The notes beneath the pieces were generated by a model that saw only the letters and a list, made by a program, of their open reading frames with translations, did not search any database and was not told the origin of the DNA. From Eximiradius sp. (lineage in GTDB: Bacteria > Bacteroidota > Ignavibacteria > Kapaibacteriales > UBA2268), in contig CAKZLY010000014.1 of the NCBI GenBank assembly GCA_937127445.1, positions 67,001 to 131,000 on the forward strand: 64,000 nucleotides of DNA. Direction: 5' to 3'. Made by a program: the position numbers and the translations under genes. This document shows, in pieces, positions 8,904 through 17,907 of the stretch. Within the stretch, counting starts at the first letter, position 1. The number at the start of each line of letters is the position of its first letter.

Positions 8904-9377
8904 ATGATAGTTGATAGACAACATATTTCCGAGATTTGTGAGCAATTGCGAAACGAAGGCAAGCGAATTGTTTTCACAAACGGTTGCTTCGATATCATAC
9001 ACGCCGGACACGTCCATTATCTGACGGAAGCAAAAAAATTAGGCGATGTGCTAATTGTCGGGTTGAATACCGATGCGTCGGTTCGCCGATTGAAAGGCAG
9101 TGCTCGCCCGATTAACAATGAGCAAGATAGGGCAGAGGTGCTAAATGCTTTGAAACCAGTCGATTATGTCGTTCTATTCGACGAGGACACCCCGCTGGAA
9201 CTAATAAATCAGGTGCGACCTGATTTTCTTGTTAAAGGAGCGGACTATCAGCGACAGAACATCGTTGGGGCAGACTTTGTGGAAAGCTACGGCGGGCGTG
9301 TTGCTACCATCGAATTTGTCGAAGGCAAATCTACAACAAATATTATTAATAGAATGAAATTGAGTGATGAGAATTAG
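8904..9377 (+). CDS. rfaE2: D-glycero-beta-D-manno-heptose 1-phosphate adenylyltransferase (HldE adenylyltransferase half)
   Basis: A 157-residue nucleotidyltransferase of the cytidylyltransferase-like fold. FTNGCFDIIHAGHVHYL carries the HxGH nucleotide-binding motif, and VKGADY and EGKSTTNIINR are characteristic of RfaE2. It transfers AMP from ATP to heptose 1-phosphate, forming ADP-heptose. I chose the ATG at 8904 (MIVDRQHIS), directly after the rfaE1 stop, rather than an upstream in-frame start inside rfaE1. Its 3' end overlaps the next gene by about 11 bases. Confidence 0.92.
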   Translation: MIVDRQHISEICEQLRNEGKRIVFTNGCFDIIHAGHVHYLTEAKKLGDVLIVGLNTDASVRRLKGSARPINNEQDRAEVLNALKPVDYVVLFDEDTPLELINQVRPDFLVKGADYQRQNIVGADFVESYGGRVATIEFVEGKSTTNIINRMKLSDEN

Positions 9378-10188
9378 TACATTTTTGTTGATTTTGCTTG
9401 CGTTTCTGGCGTCCTGCAAGCAAGAACCAAAGCAAGAAGTAAAATTTCAATACATTAAGGCAAATAATGCCACAACTACTGATAGCACAATTTATTACAC
9501 TGTTAAAATTATTCGCCAATTCCCGCACAATACAGATTTCTACACGCAAGGGCTGCTCTATTATGATGGCGTTCTCTACGAAAGCACCGGTCAGCACGGT
9601 CATTCCGCACTTTACAAAATTGATCCGCAAACGGGCAAAGTAATTGCGAAAACGTCTATTCCCAATGATAAATTCGGCGAAGGTATTGCGGTATGGAAAA
9701 ACAAGATTTATCAAATCACCTGGCTGGAAAATACTTGCTACGTCTATAATGCGAAGTCGCTCAAAATTGAGCAAACTTTTCGGTATAACGGCGAGGGCTG
9801 GGGGCTTGCCTCCGATGGCAACCGCCTGATTATGTCCGATGGCTCCTTTGTGCTGAAATACGTTAATCCGCAAGATTTTTCCCAAGTTGGCACCAAGCAG
9901 GTGCATTACCTGAACGGGCGGCAGGTGTATAATATCAACGAGATGGAATTCGATGACCAAGGTTTTCTCTATGCAAATATCTGGCAGGAGGACAAAATCG
10001 TTAAAATAGATACCGCAGCAGGCAAAGTGGTTGGAATTATTGATATTTCGCCACTACGTGAAATTGTCGTTCGTGGTGATTCGCCCGAAGTTTCGAACGG
10101 AATAGCCTTCATTCCCCATAGCCGCACATTTATTCTCACCGGCAAGTACTGGCATAGCTACTTCGAAGTGGAATTCGTGAAAAGGTGA
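9367..10188 (+). CDS. Glutaminyl-peptide cyclotransferase, lipoprotein
   Basis: A 273-residue member of the bacterial/plant-type glutamine cyclotransferase family, a five-bladed beta-propeller that converts N-terminal glutamine to pyroglutamate. Recognisable family segments are DFYTQGLLYYDG, STGQHGHS, FGEGIAVW, GEGWGLASDG, LIMSDGS and the NEMEF and LYANIW strands. The N-terminus is a lipoprotein signal (LLAFLASC), so the enzyme should sit on the periplasmic side or be exported. I chose the ATG at 9367, which overlaps the end of rfaE2; a GTG three bases earlier is the alternative. Such an enzyme could cap proteins whose signal peptides leave N-terminal Gln, common among the exported proteins of this group (for example the AQ cleavage sites seen in this window). 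Confidence 0.88.
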   Translation: MRISTFLLILLAFLASCKQEPKQEVKFQYIKANNATTTDSTIYYTVKIIRQFPHNTDFYTQGLLYYDGVLYESTGQHGHSALYKIDPQTGKVIAKTSIPNDKFGEGIAVWKNKIYQITWLENTCYVYNAKSLKIEQTFRYNGEGWGLASDGNRLIMSDGSFVLKYVNPQDFSQVGTKQVHYLNGRQVYNINEMEFDDQGFLYANIWQEDKIVKIDTAAGKVVGIIDISPLREIVVRGDSPEVSNGIAFIPHSRTFILTGKYWHSYFEVEFVKR

Positions 10189-10440
10189 AATTGTATCGAA
10201 ATTGTATGGAGAACCTTCCGAAGAAAAAATATATCAGACAATAATCTAATATAATATAACCTCCCTACACTCGTTTATGTAGTGATATATTTTGAATGAA
10301 TTTTTTGATTTGGTTGCGAAAAAATCGGCCTTCATATTTGCTCGCTATTGAACTTTTTCGGGCAGAGACGATACGCAAATCGTCCTACGGACAAAAATTC
10401 GATATAAACGATTTATGTGCGAAATTCTAATTCAAGGGTT

Positions 10441-11049
10441 ATGGACATTTCGGAAGCTTACAAATTCGGGACTGAACAACGTGTAAAAAAAATTGCAGAC
10501 GTTATTCGACGTCGCCAACTCGATTTAACTGTTATCGCTGAGAACATTTCCGACCCGCACAACCTTTCGGCTATGATGCGAAGCTGCGATGCTGTGGGTA
10601 TTTATCGTGTTTGCCTTGTTTATCATTCAGGGCAGCCTTTCCCAATGCTTGGGGAAGCAAGCTCGGCAAGTGCCCGAAAATGGGTCGACACCCTGAAATT
10701 TCGCTCTATCGAAGAATGCTATAAATTTTTGCGGCAGGACGGCTTCAAAATTTACACAACTCATCTTGCAAAAGATGCTGTTTCGCTATATGAACTTGAT
10801 TTAACACAAAAGGTTGCTCTTGTATTTGGCAATGAGCATTCGGGAGTGTCCGAGGAAGCGGTTGCGCTTGCTGATGGCAATTTTCTCATACCACAAGTGG
10901 GAATGATACAAAGCCTGAATATTTCCGTTGCTTGTGCGGTGAGTGTTTACGAAGCCTTTCGCCAACGGCTGGCAGCCGGCAAATACAACAACTGTTCCTT
11001 CGACGAGCAAACTTACGTCGCAAAAATCAAAGAATGGTTGCTGCGTTAA
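10441..11049 (+). CDS. trmH: tRNA (guanosine-18-2'-O)-methyltransferase, SpoU/TrmH family
   Basis: A 202-residue SPOUT methyltransferase. The three family motifs are present: DPHNLSAMMRSCDAVG (motif 1, with the catalytic Arg), NEHSGVSEEA (motif 2) and QSLNISVACAVSVYEAFRQR (motif 3, knot). RRQLDLTVIAENISDPHN aligns with E. coli TrmH (RRQPDLTVCMEQVHKPHN), supporting tRNA Gm18 specificity over rRNA methylation. I chose the ATG at 10441 (MDISEAYKFG); a GTG at 10417 would add eight unconserved residues. The stop codon overlaps that of the convergent recG by three bases. Confidence 0.9.
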   Translation: MDISEAYKFGTEQRVKKIADVIRRRQLDLTVIAENISDPHNLSAMMRSCDAVGIYRVCLVYHSGQPFPMLGEASSASARKWVDTLKFRSIEECYKFLRQDGFKIYTTHLAKDAVSLYELDLTQKVALVFGNEHSGVSEEAVALADGNFLIPQVGMIQSLNISVACAVSVYEAFRQRLAAGKYNNCSFDEQTYVAKIKEWLLR

Positions 11050-13256
11050 GCAATTCCGTAGTAATTTCCCATATCGATGAATTTTTGCTCTACTTGATAT
11101 TTTAAAATGCTATTTTCGTGTTTTGAAAGATTTGGGTCGTCTTGGATAATTTTAGCAGCAAAAGCTCTGGCTGCTTCGAGTATTTCGCGGTCCTCGACCA
11201 AATCCGCATATTTGAATTCGGGCAATCCCGATTGTCGCTTGCCAAGAATATCGCCGGGTCCACGCAATTTCAAATCAACTTCTGCAATTTCAAATCCGTT
11301 GTTAGTTTGTTCCATAGTTCGCAAACGAACAAGAGCGGCAAGGCGTTCGCTATCGTCCGCATTTCTTATCTTGTTTTTAAATTTATCTTTTGTAAGCAAG
11401 ATGCAATAAGATTGCTCGCTTCCGCGCCCGACACGCCCTCGCAGCTGGTGCAATTGCGAAAGTCCAAAGCGTTCGGCATCTTCGATTAGCATAATTGTTG
11501 CGTTTGGTACGTCTATGCCAACCTCAATTACTGTTGTTGCAACAAGTATTTGAAATAACCCAGTCGCAAATTTTTGCATTGCTGCTTCCTTTTCGTACCA
11601 GAACATCTGACCGTGCAGCAAACCACAAGCAAATTCAGGAAAAACCTTTTTTTGAATATACTCAAAATGTTCGGTTGCAGCTTTCAGTTCTAACTTTTCC
11701 GATTTCTCGACAAGTGGATAAACGATATACGCTTGGCGTCCCTTGTTGATTTCGCTGCAGACGAACGAATAAATTTCGCTGCGAGCATCGTCGAAAGCAA
11801 CTTTCGTAAGAATTGGCTTGCGATTTTTTGGAAGCTCGTTGATAATGGACACATCGAGTTCTCCGTAGGCGGTCATAGTAAGAGTGCGAGGAATTGGCGT
11901 TGCCGACATAACAAGAATATGGGGGCTTATGTTTTCGTTGTCAAGCGATTTTCGGGCAATATTGATAAGCTCGGCTCTTTGGCTAACTCCAAAACGGTGC
12001 TGCTCGTCGATTATCACATATGCAAGTTTATTAAAAGGTATATCGTTCTGGAAAAGTGCGTGTGTGCCGACAATAATTTTTGCTTTGCCTGAGGAGATAT
12101 CTTCGAAAATTTTACGCCGCAACGACGATTTTTGTCCGCTAACGACTTGAACAATTTCGATATTCAGCGACGCATTTTCGATAAATTTTTTGAAAGAAAG
12201 GAAGTGCTGTTCGGCTAATATTTCAGTTGGTGCCATAATTGCCACCTGGTAGCCAGCATCAATTGCAATTAGCATCGTGAGCAGCGCTACAATAGTTTTT
12301 CCCGAGCCAACATCGCCTTGAAGCAAGCGGTTCATCGGACGTACGGATGCAAAATCATCGCAAATTTCACGGATCACTCGCTTCTGTGCGTTCGTCAACG
12401 TAAATGGCAATGAGTTGTAGAGAGTGCGAGCAAGAGCGCTTTTTGCGGGGATTACAACTCCGCGCTCGGACGTTTGTATTTTCTTTTTGTTCAGATTTAG
12501 CAGAAGCTGGTAGAAGAAAAATTCCTCGAATTTAACTCGATAACGAGCAGCGGAAAGTTCTTTGGGCGAATTAGGAAAATGTAAAGCACGAATTGTATCA
12601 TAAATCGAAGGGAATTTGAGGATATCAAGATATTTTGAAGGCAAAGTTTCTTCCAATTCGTTCAAATTTACGATGGCATTGCGAATAATTGAACGCATCT
12701 GGTTCATTGTCAATCCTGCTCGCCGCATAGCATCGGTAATTCTGTATTTCGGAAGAATTGCACCCTTCTGGAAGTGTTCCATTTCGTCGGGCTCGATGAT
12801 TTCAATTTCCGGATGAGTGAAAGTAAGCACCGAATAATCAATTTCGGGGACGCCCGAAACGACTACGTACTGTCCTGATTGGTAAATTTTTTCAAAAAAT
12901 TCGGTTCTATTCCAGAAATTAATTTTCGCAAATCGGGACGACCCGTCGTAGATAGTCAGTTGAAGCAGTTTTTTGCGGGAAAACTGACGCATTTGCTTCA
13001 TAGTGATTCTGCAAATCAAAGTGTATTCTTTGCGTAAAGTGAAATCGAAAATCTGTTGAGATTGAGAGTTCTGTGCGTTTGCAATTTCTTGAAAAATCTG
13101 GCTGATGGTTTTCGCTTCGTCGCGAGCAATATACGAACGTGGGAAATAATACAGCAAATCTTTGATTGTGATTATCCCACTTTCATTTAGTGCTTTTGCT
13201 CGCCGCGGACCTACACCTTTGAGAAATTGCAAATCAGAAACTTGTTCGTTTTTCAT
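11046..13256 (-). CDS. recG: ATP-dependent DNA helicase RecG
   Basis: A 736-residue RecG, the helicase that remodels stalled forks and Holliday junctions. The N-terminal wedge/OB region starts with LQFLKGVGPRRAKAL. The helicase core shows Walker A LLQGDVGSGKT, Walker B/DEXH DEQHRFGVSQR, motif III MSATPIPRTLTM, and motif VI region QLRGRVGRG. The C-terminal LRGPGDILGKRQSG (TRG-like) and LVEDREILEAAR segments are also typical. I chose the ATG at 13256; an in-frame extension of 19 hydrophobic residues upstream overlaps mntP and is not family-like. It starts one base after the mntP stop, so it is likely co-transcribed with mntP and the upstream dehydratase. Confidence 0.96.
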   Translation of the reverse strand: MKNEQVSDLQFLKGVGPRRAKALNESGIITIKDLLYYFPRSYIARDEAKTISQIFQEIANAQNSQSQQIFDFTLRKEYTLICRITMKQMRQFSRKKLLQLTIYDGSSRFAKINFWNRTEFFEKIYQSGQYVVVSGVPEIDYSVLTFTHPEIEIIEPDEMEHFQKGAILPKYRITDAMRRAGLTMNQMRSIIRNAIVNLNELEETLPSKYLDILKFPSIYDTIRALHFPNSPKELSAARYRVKFEEFFFYQLLLNLNKKKIQTSERGVVIPAKSALARTLYNSLPFTLTNAQKRVIREICDDFASVRPMNRLLQGDVGSGKTIVALLTMLIAIDAGYQVAIMAPTEILAEQHFLSFKKFIENASLNIEIVQVVSGQKSSLRRKIFEDISSGKAKIIVGTHALFQNDIPFNKLAYVIIDEQHRFGVSQRAELINIARKSLDNENISPHILVMSATPIPRTLTMTAYGELDVSIINELPKNRKPILTKVAFDDARSEIYSFVCSEINKGRQAYIVYPLVEKSEKLELKAATEHFEYIQKKVFPEFACGLLHGQMFWYEKEAAMQKFATGLFQILVATTVIEVGIDVPNATIMLIEDAERFGLSQLHQLRGRVGRGSEQSYCILLTKDKFKNKIRNADDSERLAALVRLRTMEQTNNGFEIAEVDLKLRGPGDILGKRQSGLPEFKYADLVEDREILEAARAFAAKIIQDDPNLSKHENSILKYQVEQKFIDMGNYYGIA

Positions 13257-13257
13257 T

Positions 13258-13815
13258 TTATAGCAAATGCTCAAATAAAATTTTAATTCCAAGTAAAATA
13301 AGAATAATTCCACCGAAAATAAAGGCTTTTGTGTTGAATATCGAAGATGTTCGTTCGCCTATGCGTATGCCGATAAGTGTCATAGCGGCAGCAACAATTC
13401 CGATAATTAAACTTACGAAAAATATGTGTTCGTTTATCAAGGCAAGGCTGAAACCAATTGCCAGAGCGTCCAAGCTTGTTGCAATAGCAAGAGTGATTAA
13501 ATAGAAACCTTTCGAAATATCTTTGCTTACAATTTCGCTCCCAACTTTCCGCCCTTCCCAAATCATTTTTAGCCCAAGAGCAAATAAAATTGCGAAAACA
13601 ACCCAATGGTCGAATTTTTCGATAAATTTTAACACATTCACGCCAATTGTCCAGCCAACAATTGGCATAATAAATTGGAAAAAACCAAAATGGAAGGATA
13701 GGCGAAATTTTTGCCTTTTTGTTGCTTTGCAGAAGAACGCACCCGCGGCAACCGAAACGCTAAACGCATCCAGTCCAAGCACAAACGAGAGAAAAAAAAT
13801 TTCCAGCAAAGTCAT
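13258..13815 (-). CDS. mntP: Manganese efflux pump MntP
   Basis: A 185-residue inner-membrane protein with six predicted membrane segments. It carries the two MntP half-repeat motifs: LGLDAFSVSVAAGA in the first segment and LAIATSLDALAIGFSLAL in the fourth, each with the intramembrane aspartate needed for Mn2+ export in characterised members. It sits between the dehydratase (3 bases upstream) and recG (1 base downstream), suggesting a tight three-gene transcription unit with no obvious shared function. No yybP-ykoY-type riboswitch was recognised upstream. Confidence 0.92.
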   Translation of the reverse strand: MTLLEIFFLSFVLGLDAFSVSVAAGAFFCKATKRQKFRLSFHFGFFQFIMPIVGWTIGVNVLKFIEKFDHWVVFAILFALGLKMIWEGRKVGSEIVSKDISKGFYLITLAIATSLDALAIGFSLALINEHIFFVSLIIGIVAAAMTLIGIRIGERTSSIFNTKAFIFGGIILILLGIKILFEHLL

Positions 13816-13818
13816 TGG

Positions 13819-14763
13819 CTACCAAGGAAGATTGTCCAAATCAACATTTCCACCCGAAAGTATAATACCGACGCGACAACCGGCGAATTTTTCTTTTTCG
13901 GCAGCAACAGCAGCAAGTGCAGTAGCCGAGGACGGCTCGACAATGATTTTCATCCTTTCCCAAATTAATTTCATTGCGGAAATGATTGCCTGATCGTCGA
14001 CGGTAATAATATCCTGAACATTTTGCTTGATGATTGAGAAGGTAAGTTCAGAAAGCGTTGTGCGAAGCCCGTCGGCAACAGTATTCGCAATAATGCTTTC
14101 AACACGAACGCCCGAACGCAGCGAACGAGCAGCATCATCAGCACCCAATGGTTCTGCACCGAAGACCTTTGAGTTTGGAAGTAGCGATTTCGTAGCAATG
14201 GAAGTGCCCGAAAGTAGTCCACCACCGCCAACGGGTGCTACAACAGTATCGAGTGAACCCACTTCCTCGATAAGTTCAATTGCCGCAGTGCCTTGCCCGC
14301 AGATGATATTGAAATTATCGTATGGATGGACAAATATCGCCCCGCTTTTGCTAACGAACTGACGCAGAGTTTGCTCGCGGCTTTCGAGCGTGGGTTCGCA
14401 CAAAATTATATCGGCACCGTAGCCGGCGACAGCATTTTTCTTTACGTTTGGGGAATTGTTCGGCATAATTATCGTTGCTTTTGTGCCAAGCAGTTTGGCA
14501 GCCAAAGCCAGAGCCTGTGCGTGATTGCCCGAGGAATGAGTAGCAACTCCGTTGCGAAGCTGCTCGGGCGGAAGTGAAAGCAGGGCGTTAGTCGCTCCAC
14601 GAAATTTAAAAGCACCAACCTTTTGAAAATTCTCACACTTGAAGAAAACTTCGCAACCAAGCAATGAGTTCAGATAGTGTGAAGTTAACACTGGCGTTCG
14701 GTGGACGAACGGCTTAATTCGCTTGTGCGCTTCTTGGAGATGATTAATTTGTGGGATATTCAT
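13819..14763 (-). CDS. Threonine/serine dehydratase (PLP fold type II)
   Basis: A 314-residue PLP enzyme of the threonine ammonia-lyase/serine racemase group. The PLP lysine lies in KCENFQKVGAFKFRGA, the substrate loop is SSGNHAQALA, and the phosphate-binding loop is PVGGGGLLSG. There is no C-terminal ACT regulatory domain, so it resembles catabolic TdcB or serine racemase rather than full-length biosynthetic IlvA. It would form 2-oxobutyrate or pyruvate plus ammonia. It is the first gene of the run dehydratase-mntP-recG. Confidence 0.88.
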   Translation of the reverse strand: MNIPQINHLQEAHKRIKPFVHRTPVLTSHYLNSLLGCEVFFKCENFQKVGAFKFRGATNALLSLPPEQLRNGVATHSSGNHAQALALAAKLLGTKATIIMPNNSPNVKKNAVAGYGADIILCEPTLESREQTLRQFVSKSGAIFVHPYDNFNIICGQGTAAIELIEEVGSLDTVVAPVGGGGLLSGTSIATKSLLPNSKVFGAEPLGADDAARSLRSGVRVESIIANTVADGLRTTLSELTFSIIKQNVQDIITVDDQAIISAMKLIWERMKIIVEPSSATALAAVAAEKEKFAGCRVGIILSGGNVDLDNLPW

Positions 14764-15058
14764 TCCTCACCTTCTGTTTTCTACAAATTTAAGAAAATTA
14801 AATCGTTCAGGTTTAGAAAATAAATTATAAAATGATTAGAAAGGCGTATAGAAGGAGGAAAGAGGAATTAATATCGGAACCGAAGAGATGAAACTGCAAA
14901 TAGCCTTTAGCCTTTCGCGGCTTATTTGCTCAACTTCTTCGCATTTCTCACATTCTATACTCTCCTCATATCATTTTTGTTTTACAATCGTTTATATTAT
15001 TTCATTTATATTGTAAATTTTATTAATATTGTTAATTCTTGTTAATGTAAATGAGAAA
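14764..15058. other. Divergent intergenic gap, holds one imperfect hairpin
   Basis: A 295-base region between the divergently transcribed dehydratase and the lipoprotein gene, so both promoters should be here. No coding stretch or RNA gene was recognised. The most ordered segment is 14882-14940, where GCAAATAGCC and GGCTTATTTGC form the top of a long imperfect stem whose base is GAAGA/TCTTC-like. The remainder is AT-rich. Confidence 0.5.
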
Positions 15059-17014
15059 ATGAAAAAAATACTTGTAATATTAAGCGTTTTGCTTATTGCT
15101 TCGTGTGCTTCGGAGAATGAATATCTTGTCAATCCACCGCCACGATACGAAACTGTAAATGTGCGGCTGCTCAATCTTGCGGGCGACGGGCAAAGCCGTT
15201 CGATTGTGCTAAACGGTGAAACTGAAATCGCTGACGTGCCTTATGGTATGGTCTCAGCTTTTGTGCGACCACCCGCGGACTCTGTATTTCTTGAAGTTAG
15301 GCGCCAGGGCACAAGCGAACTTAAATCGAGCAACAAAGTTCGCTTCGGGCGAAATATGAACTATACATTTGTTGTTCTGCCGTCGGCGGATGGAGCCTCA
15401 CAACATCGTGAAGTCGATACAATAATCACTTTTTCCACTTCAATTGTTGTTGCACAAAGCCAGAAAGAAGCATATCTAAAACTTTTTAACGGCAATCCTG
15501 ATTCTACTGTTAGCTACTCGATGATGATTGGCTGCCCAAGCGGACTTACAATCGCAAGCCACGTTCAATACAGGAGGGCAACTGCCCACTCGGTTGTCCG
15601 TTCGGGTGAAGTTGCAATTTCAATTGTTCGCCATAAGCATACGGGCGACGAACTTATCGGGCTTTTCGATCTAATTTTAGAGAATTTGGGACAGTACGCA
15701 ATTGTTATAATTCGCCAGGGAAATTCGGAAAAAGTTCTGCTTCTGGACGAGAAAAATTCGACTGTGCAGGCTCTTAGAGAACCTGCGAAAATTGATAATC
15801 GCGACGCCTATCTTAAAATTACGAATTTCTCAACTGAAATGGTAAGTCTTCACCTGCATAGTTCAGGTGATGTGGCAAATGTTTTCCCAATGTTTTCTGA
15901 TGGAGCTAAGGAAATTGAAGCTTGCGGCACAGCTGCGAAGGACACTTTAAGCGTTAAGTTGAATAGTGTAACAACAGCAAAACTCGACGTTGGAATAGAT
16001 GTTCTGCAAAAATACTCTGCTTTTGTATTCGATAGTGCAAATTCGAAAGCAAAAAAGCTGGTATTTGCTGAACCCACATATATTACAGAAGAATTGAAAA
16101 ATAGAGCTATTGTTCGTGTGGTCAATGGCAATTACTTGCAAAGTGGTGTGTCCGTCTCGGCAGGAGCTCGCGAAATTGCAAATGCAACGGGCGAGGACAA
16201 ATCGCGCGGTTTCCGTTCGGGCGACAATCTTGCAAGTGCCTTGAAGTTCGGCGAAATTTCCCGTCCGCTTCTGCTCGAAGCCGGAACCTTGCCTATTGCC
16301 GTCTTCACTGCAACCGAACCCGCTCGTCTAATCACAACAACGCGTCTGTGGCTCGAAGCAAATAAAAATTATTTTATTGTTGTTTATTCAACTCAATCGG
16401 GCGAGCAAAAAGTTTCGCTTGTGGAAGAAAATGCAGCAGCCAATCCAATAGTTGCTGAAAGCGAAGGAGTGTTTGCACAACTTATTAATACAATTGCTGA
16501 TGCTGATTTTGTAAGCTTCGCTCTTCCGGGCGTATTTTCCGATGCACGGCTTAATTATAGCGGTGCTCTCGCAACAATACTTGCCAACGGTCAAACTCAA
16601 ATTAGTATCTCCGACAAGCAATTCTCATTTTCAGCAAGACCTGAACTCCGAGCTATGCTTATTGCCACAGGCTCAAAAGATGCACTCGATTTGGTCGATT
16701 TCATCGAGCCGCCTGTTTTTGCATCATCCGACCATTATGTGCGGCGTTTTGTAAATGTTTCTGATATTCCAAAAATCGACATAAATTGGGGCGACTCCTT
16801 GTTGATTTATCCCAATCTTGCTTATCGAGAACGTACACCTATCGAACGTATCTACAAAGAACGAAAATTCAGCTTAACTTTTTTAAATTCAGACACAAAA
16901 AAACAAGTTGCTCGAATTGATGACTTATTCTTAACTTTCAACAAAACATACACGATAATTTTCGCGGGCAATTCGAAAAAAGGTTATTCTGTAATTATAC
17001 AGCAAGAATATTGA
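15059..17014 (+). CDS. Large exported lipoprotein of unknown function
   Basis: A 651-residue protein starting with a textbook lipoprotein signal (MKKILVILSVLLIASC). The mature part looks all-beta and contains several diverged repeats of the form V-R-L/V-L/V-N...G...I/V-L-N-G (near residues 35-60, 345-370 and 490-520), reminiscent of the DUF4397 domain of cell-surface proteins, although I cannot confirm that assignment. I chose the ATG at 15059; a TTG start ten codons earlier would bury the signal. Its stop overlaps the start of the YihY-like gene (TGATG), so the two are translationally coupled. Confidence 0.75.
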   Translation: MKKILVILSVLLIASCASENEYLVNPPPRYETVNVRLLNLAGDGQSRSIVLNGETEIADVPYGMVSAFVRPPADSVFLEVRRQGTSELKSSNKVRFGRNMNYTFVVLPSADGASQHREVDTIITFSTSIVVAQSQKEAYLKLFNGNPDSTVSYSMMIGCPSGLTIASHVQYRRATAHSVVRSGEVAISIVRHKHTGDELIGLFDLILENLGQYAIVIIRQGNSEKVLLLDEKNSTVQALREPAKIDNRDAYLKITNFSTEMVSLHLHSSGDVANVFPMFSDGAKEIEACGTAAKDTLSVKLNSVTTAKLDVGIDVLQKYSAFVFDSANSKAKKLVFAEPTYITEELKNRAIVRVVNGNYLQSGVSVSAGAREIANATGEDKSRGFRSGDNLASALKFGEISRPLLLEAGTLPIAVFTATEPARLITTTRLWLEANKNYFIVVYSTQSGEQKVSLVEENAAANPIVAESEGVFAQLINTIADADFVSFALPGVFSDARLNYSGALATILANGQTQISISDKQFSFSARPELRAMLIATGSKDALDLVDFIEPPVFASSDHYVRRFVNVSDIPKIDINWGDSLLIYPNLAYRERTPIERIYKERKFSLTFLNSDTKKQVARIDDLFLTFNKTYTIIFAGNSKKGYSVIIQQEY

Positions 17015-17904
17015 TGGACAAAGGCAAATTCAAAATACTGAAAACTGTTTACACGCAGATAATGGAGTTTTTCGACCAACTGGACGACAACCACACTTAT
17101 ATACTCGCCGCTGGAATTGCCTTCAATATTGCTCTATACGTAATCCCACTATTTTTGCTCTCAATCTATCTTGTAAACGCTTTTATTGATATTAATCAGC
17201 TCTCGAATGTAATAGAAAAAATGCTTTCGGACTTCCTGCCACCGACACAATCCTCAAAAGAGATCATTCACACTGTACTGGAAGAAGTAAAGAAGATAAA
17301 CCTTCATAGCAATACAGCGGGAATTATCGGGCTTGTTTCGCTGCTGTGGATTTCGTCTATTCTTGTGTCGTCTTTACGGTCTGGGCTAAATGCGATTTTT
17401 CATATTCCTGCGAAAAAAAATTTCATCATCTACCGTTTATATGATATTCTGCTCACAATTATTATTACAATTTTAATTCTGATTTATTCGTATCTTGTGC
17501 CAATTGGCAACTTTGTTATTTCGTTTTTAGAGAGTTTCTTTCCTGATTTCATACATAAAATAATAAGCGGGGCGCTTGTAACGCTAATTTCGCTTGTTTC
17601 TTCGTTTGTGATATTTTTCTTTATCTACACATTTATACCGACGAAGCGAATGCCATTTTTTGTAATATTTTGGAGCACACTAAGCTGCGTCATACTAATA
17701 GAAATCGCTCGGCACATTTTCGGGTGGTATATCAGCGGAATAAGTAATTATGGTAAATTCTATGGCACATTTGCAGTTGTAATTTCGATGGCTATCTGGA
17801 TTTATTATTCTTCGTTTATTTTGCTGTTTTCTGGTGAGCTTGTCAATTATATTTACAAAAAAAGACAGCTGAAGCAATCAGTAACTGCCGAAAGCATTGA
17901 TTAA
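17014..17904 (+). CDS. YihY/BrkB family inner-membrane protein
   Basis: A 296-residue polytopic membrane protein. The opening ILAAGIAFNIALYVIPLFLL, the middle SSLRSGLNAIFHI and the GKFYGTFAVVISMAIWIYYSSFILLFSGELVNYI end are hallmarks of the YihY/UPF0761 (formerly BrkB or, mistakenly, RNase BN) family. About six membrane helices are predicted. The molecular role of the family is not settled. The ATG overlaps the stop of the preceding lipoprotein. It ends three bases from the convergent patatin gene with no terminator between. Confidence 0.88.
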   Translation: MDKGKFKILKTVYTQIMEFFDQLDDNHTYILAAGIAFNIALYVIPLFLLSIYLVNAFIDINQLSNVIEKMLSDFLPPTQSSKEIIHTVLEEVKKINLHSNTAGIIGLVSLLWISSILVSSLRSGLNAIFHIPAKKNFIIYRLYDILLTIIITILILIYSYLVPIGNFVISFLESFFPDFIHKIISGALVTLISLVSSFVIFFFIYTFIPTKRMPFFVIFWSTLSCVILIEIARHIFGWYISGISNYGKFYGTFAVVISMAIWIYYSSFILLFSGELVNYIYKKRQLKQSVTAESID

Positions 17905-17907
17905 TTT

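Noticed and set aside
10265-10282. CTACA/TGTAG small hairpin between the glutaminyl cyclase and trmH
   Set aside because: Only five base pairs with a long loop and no T tract; not a credible terminator or RNA.
10417-10440. GTG as the start of trmH
   Set aside because: Adds eight unconserved residues; the ATG at 10441 fits the family N-terminus better.
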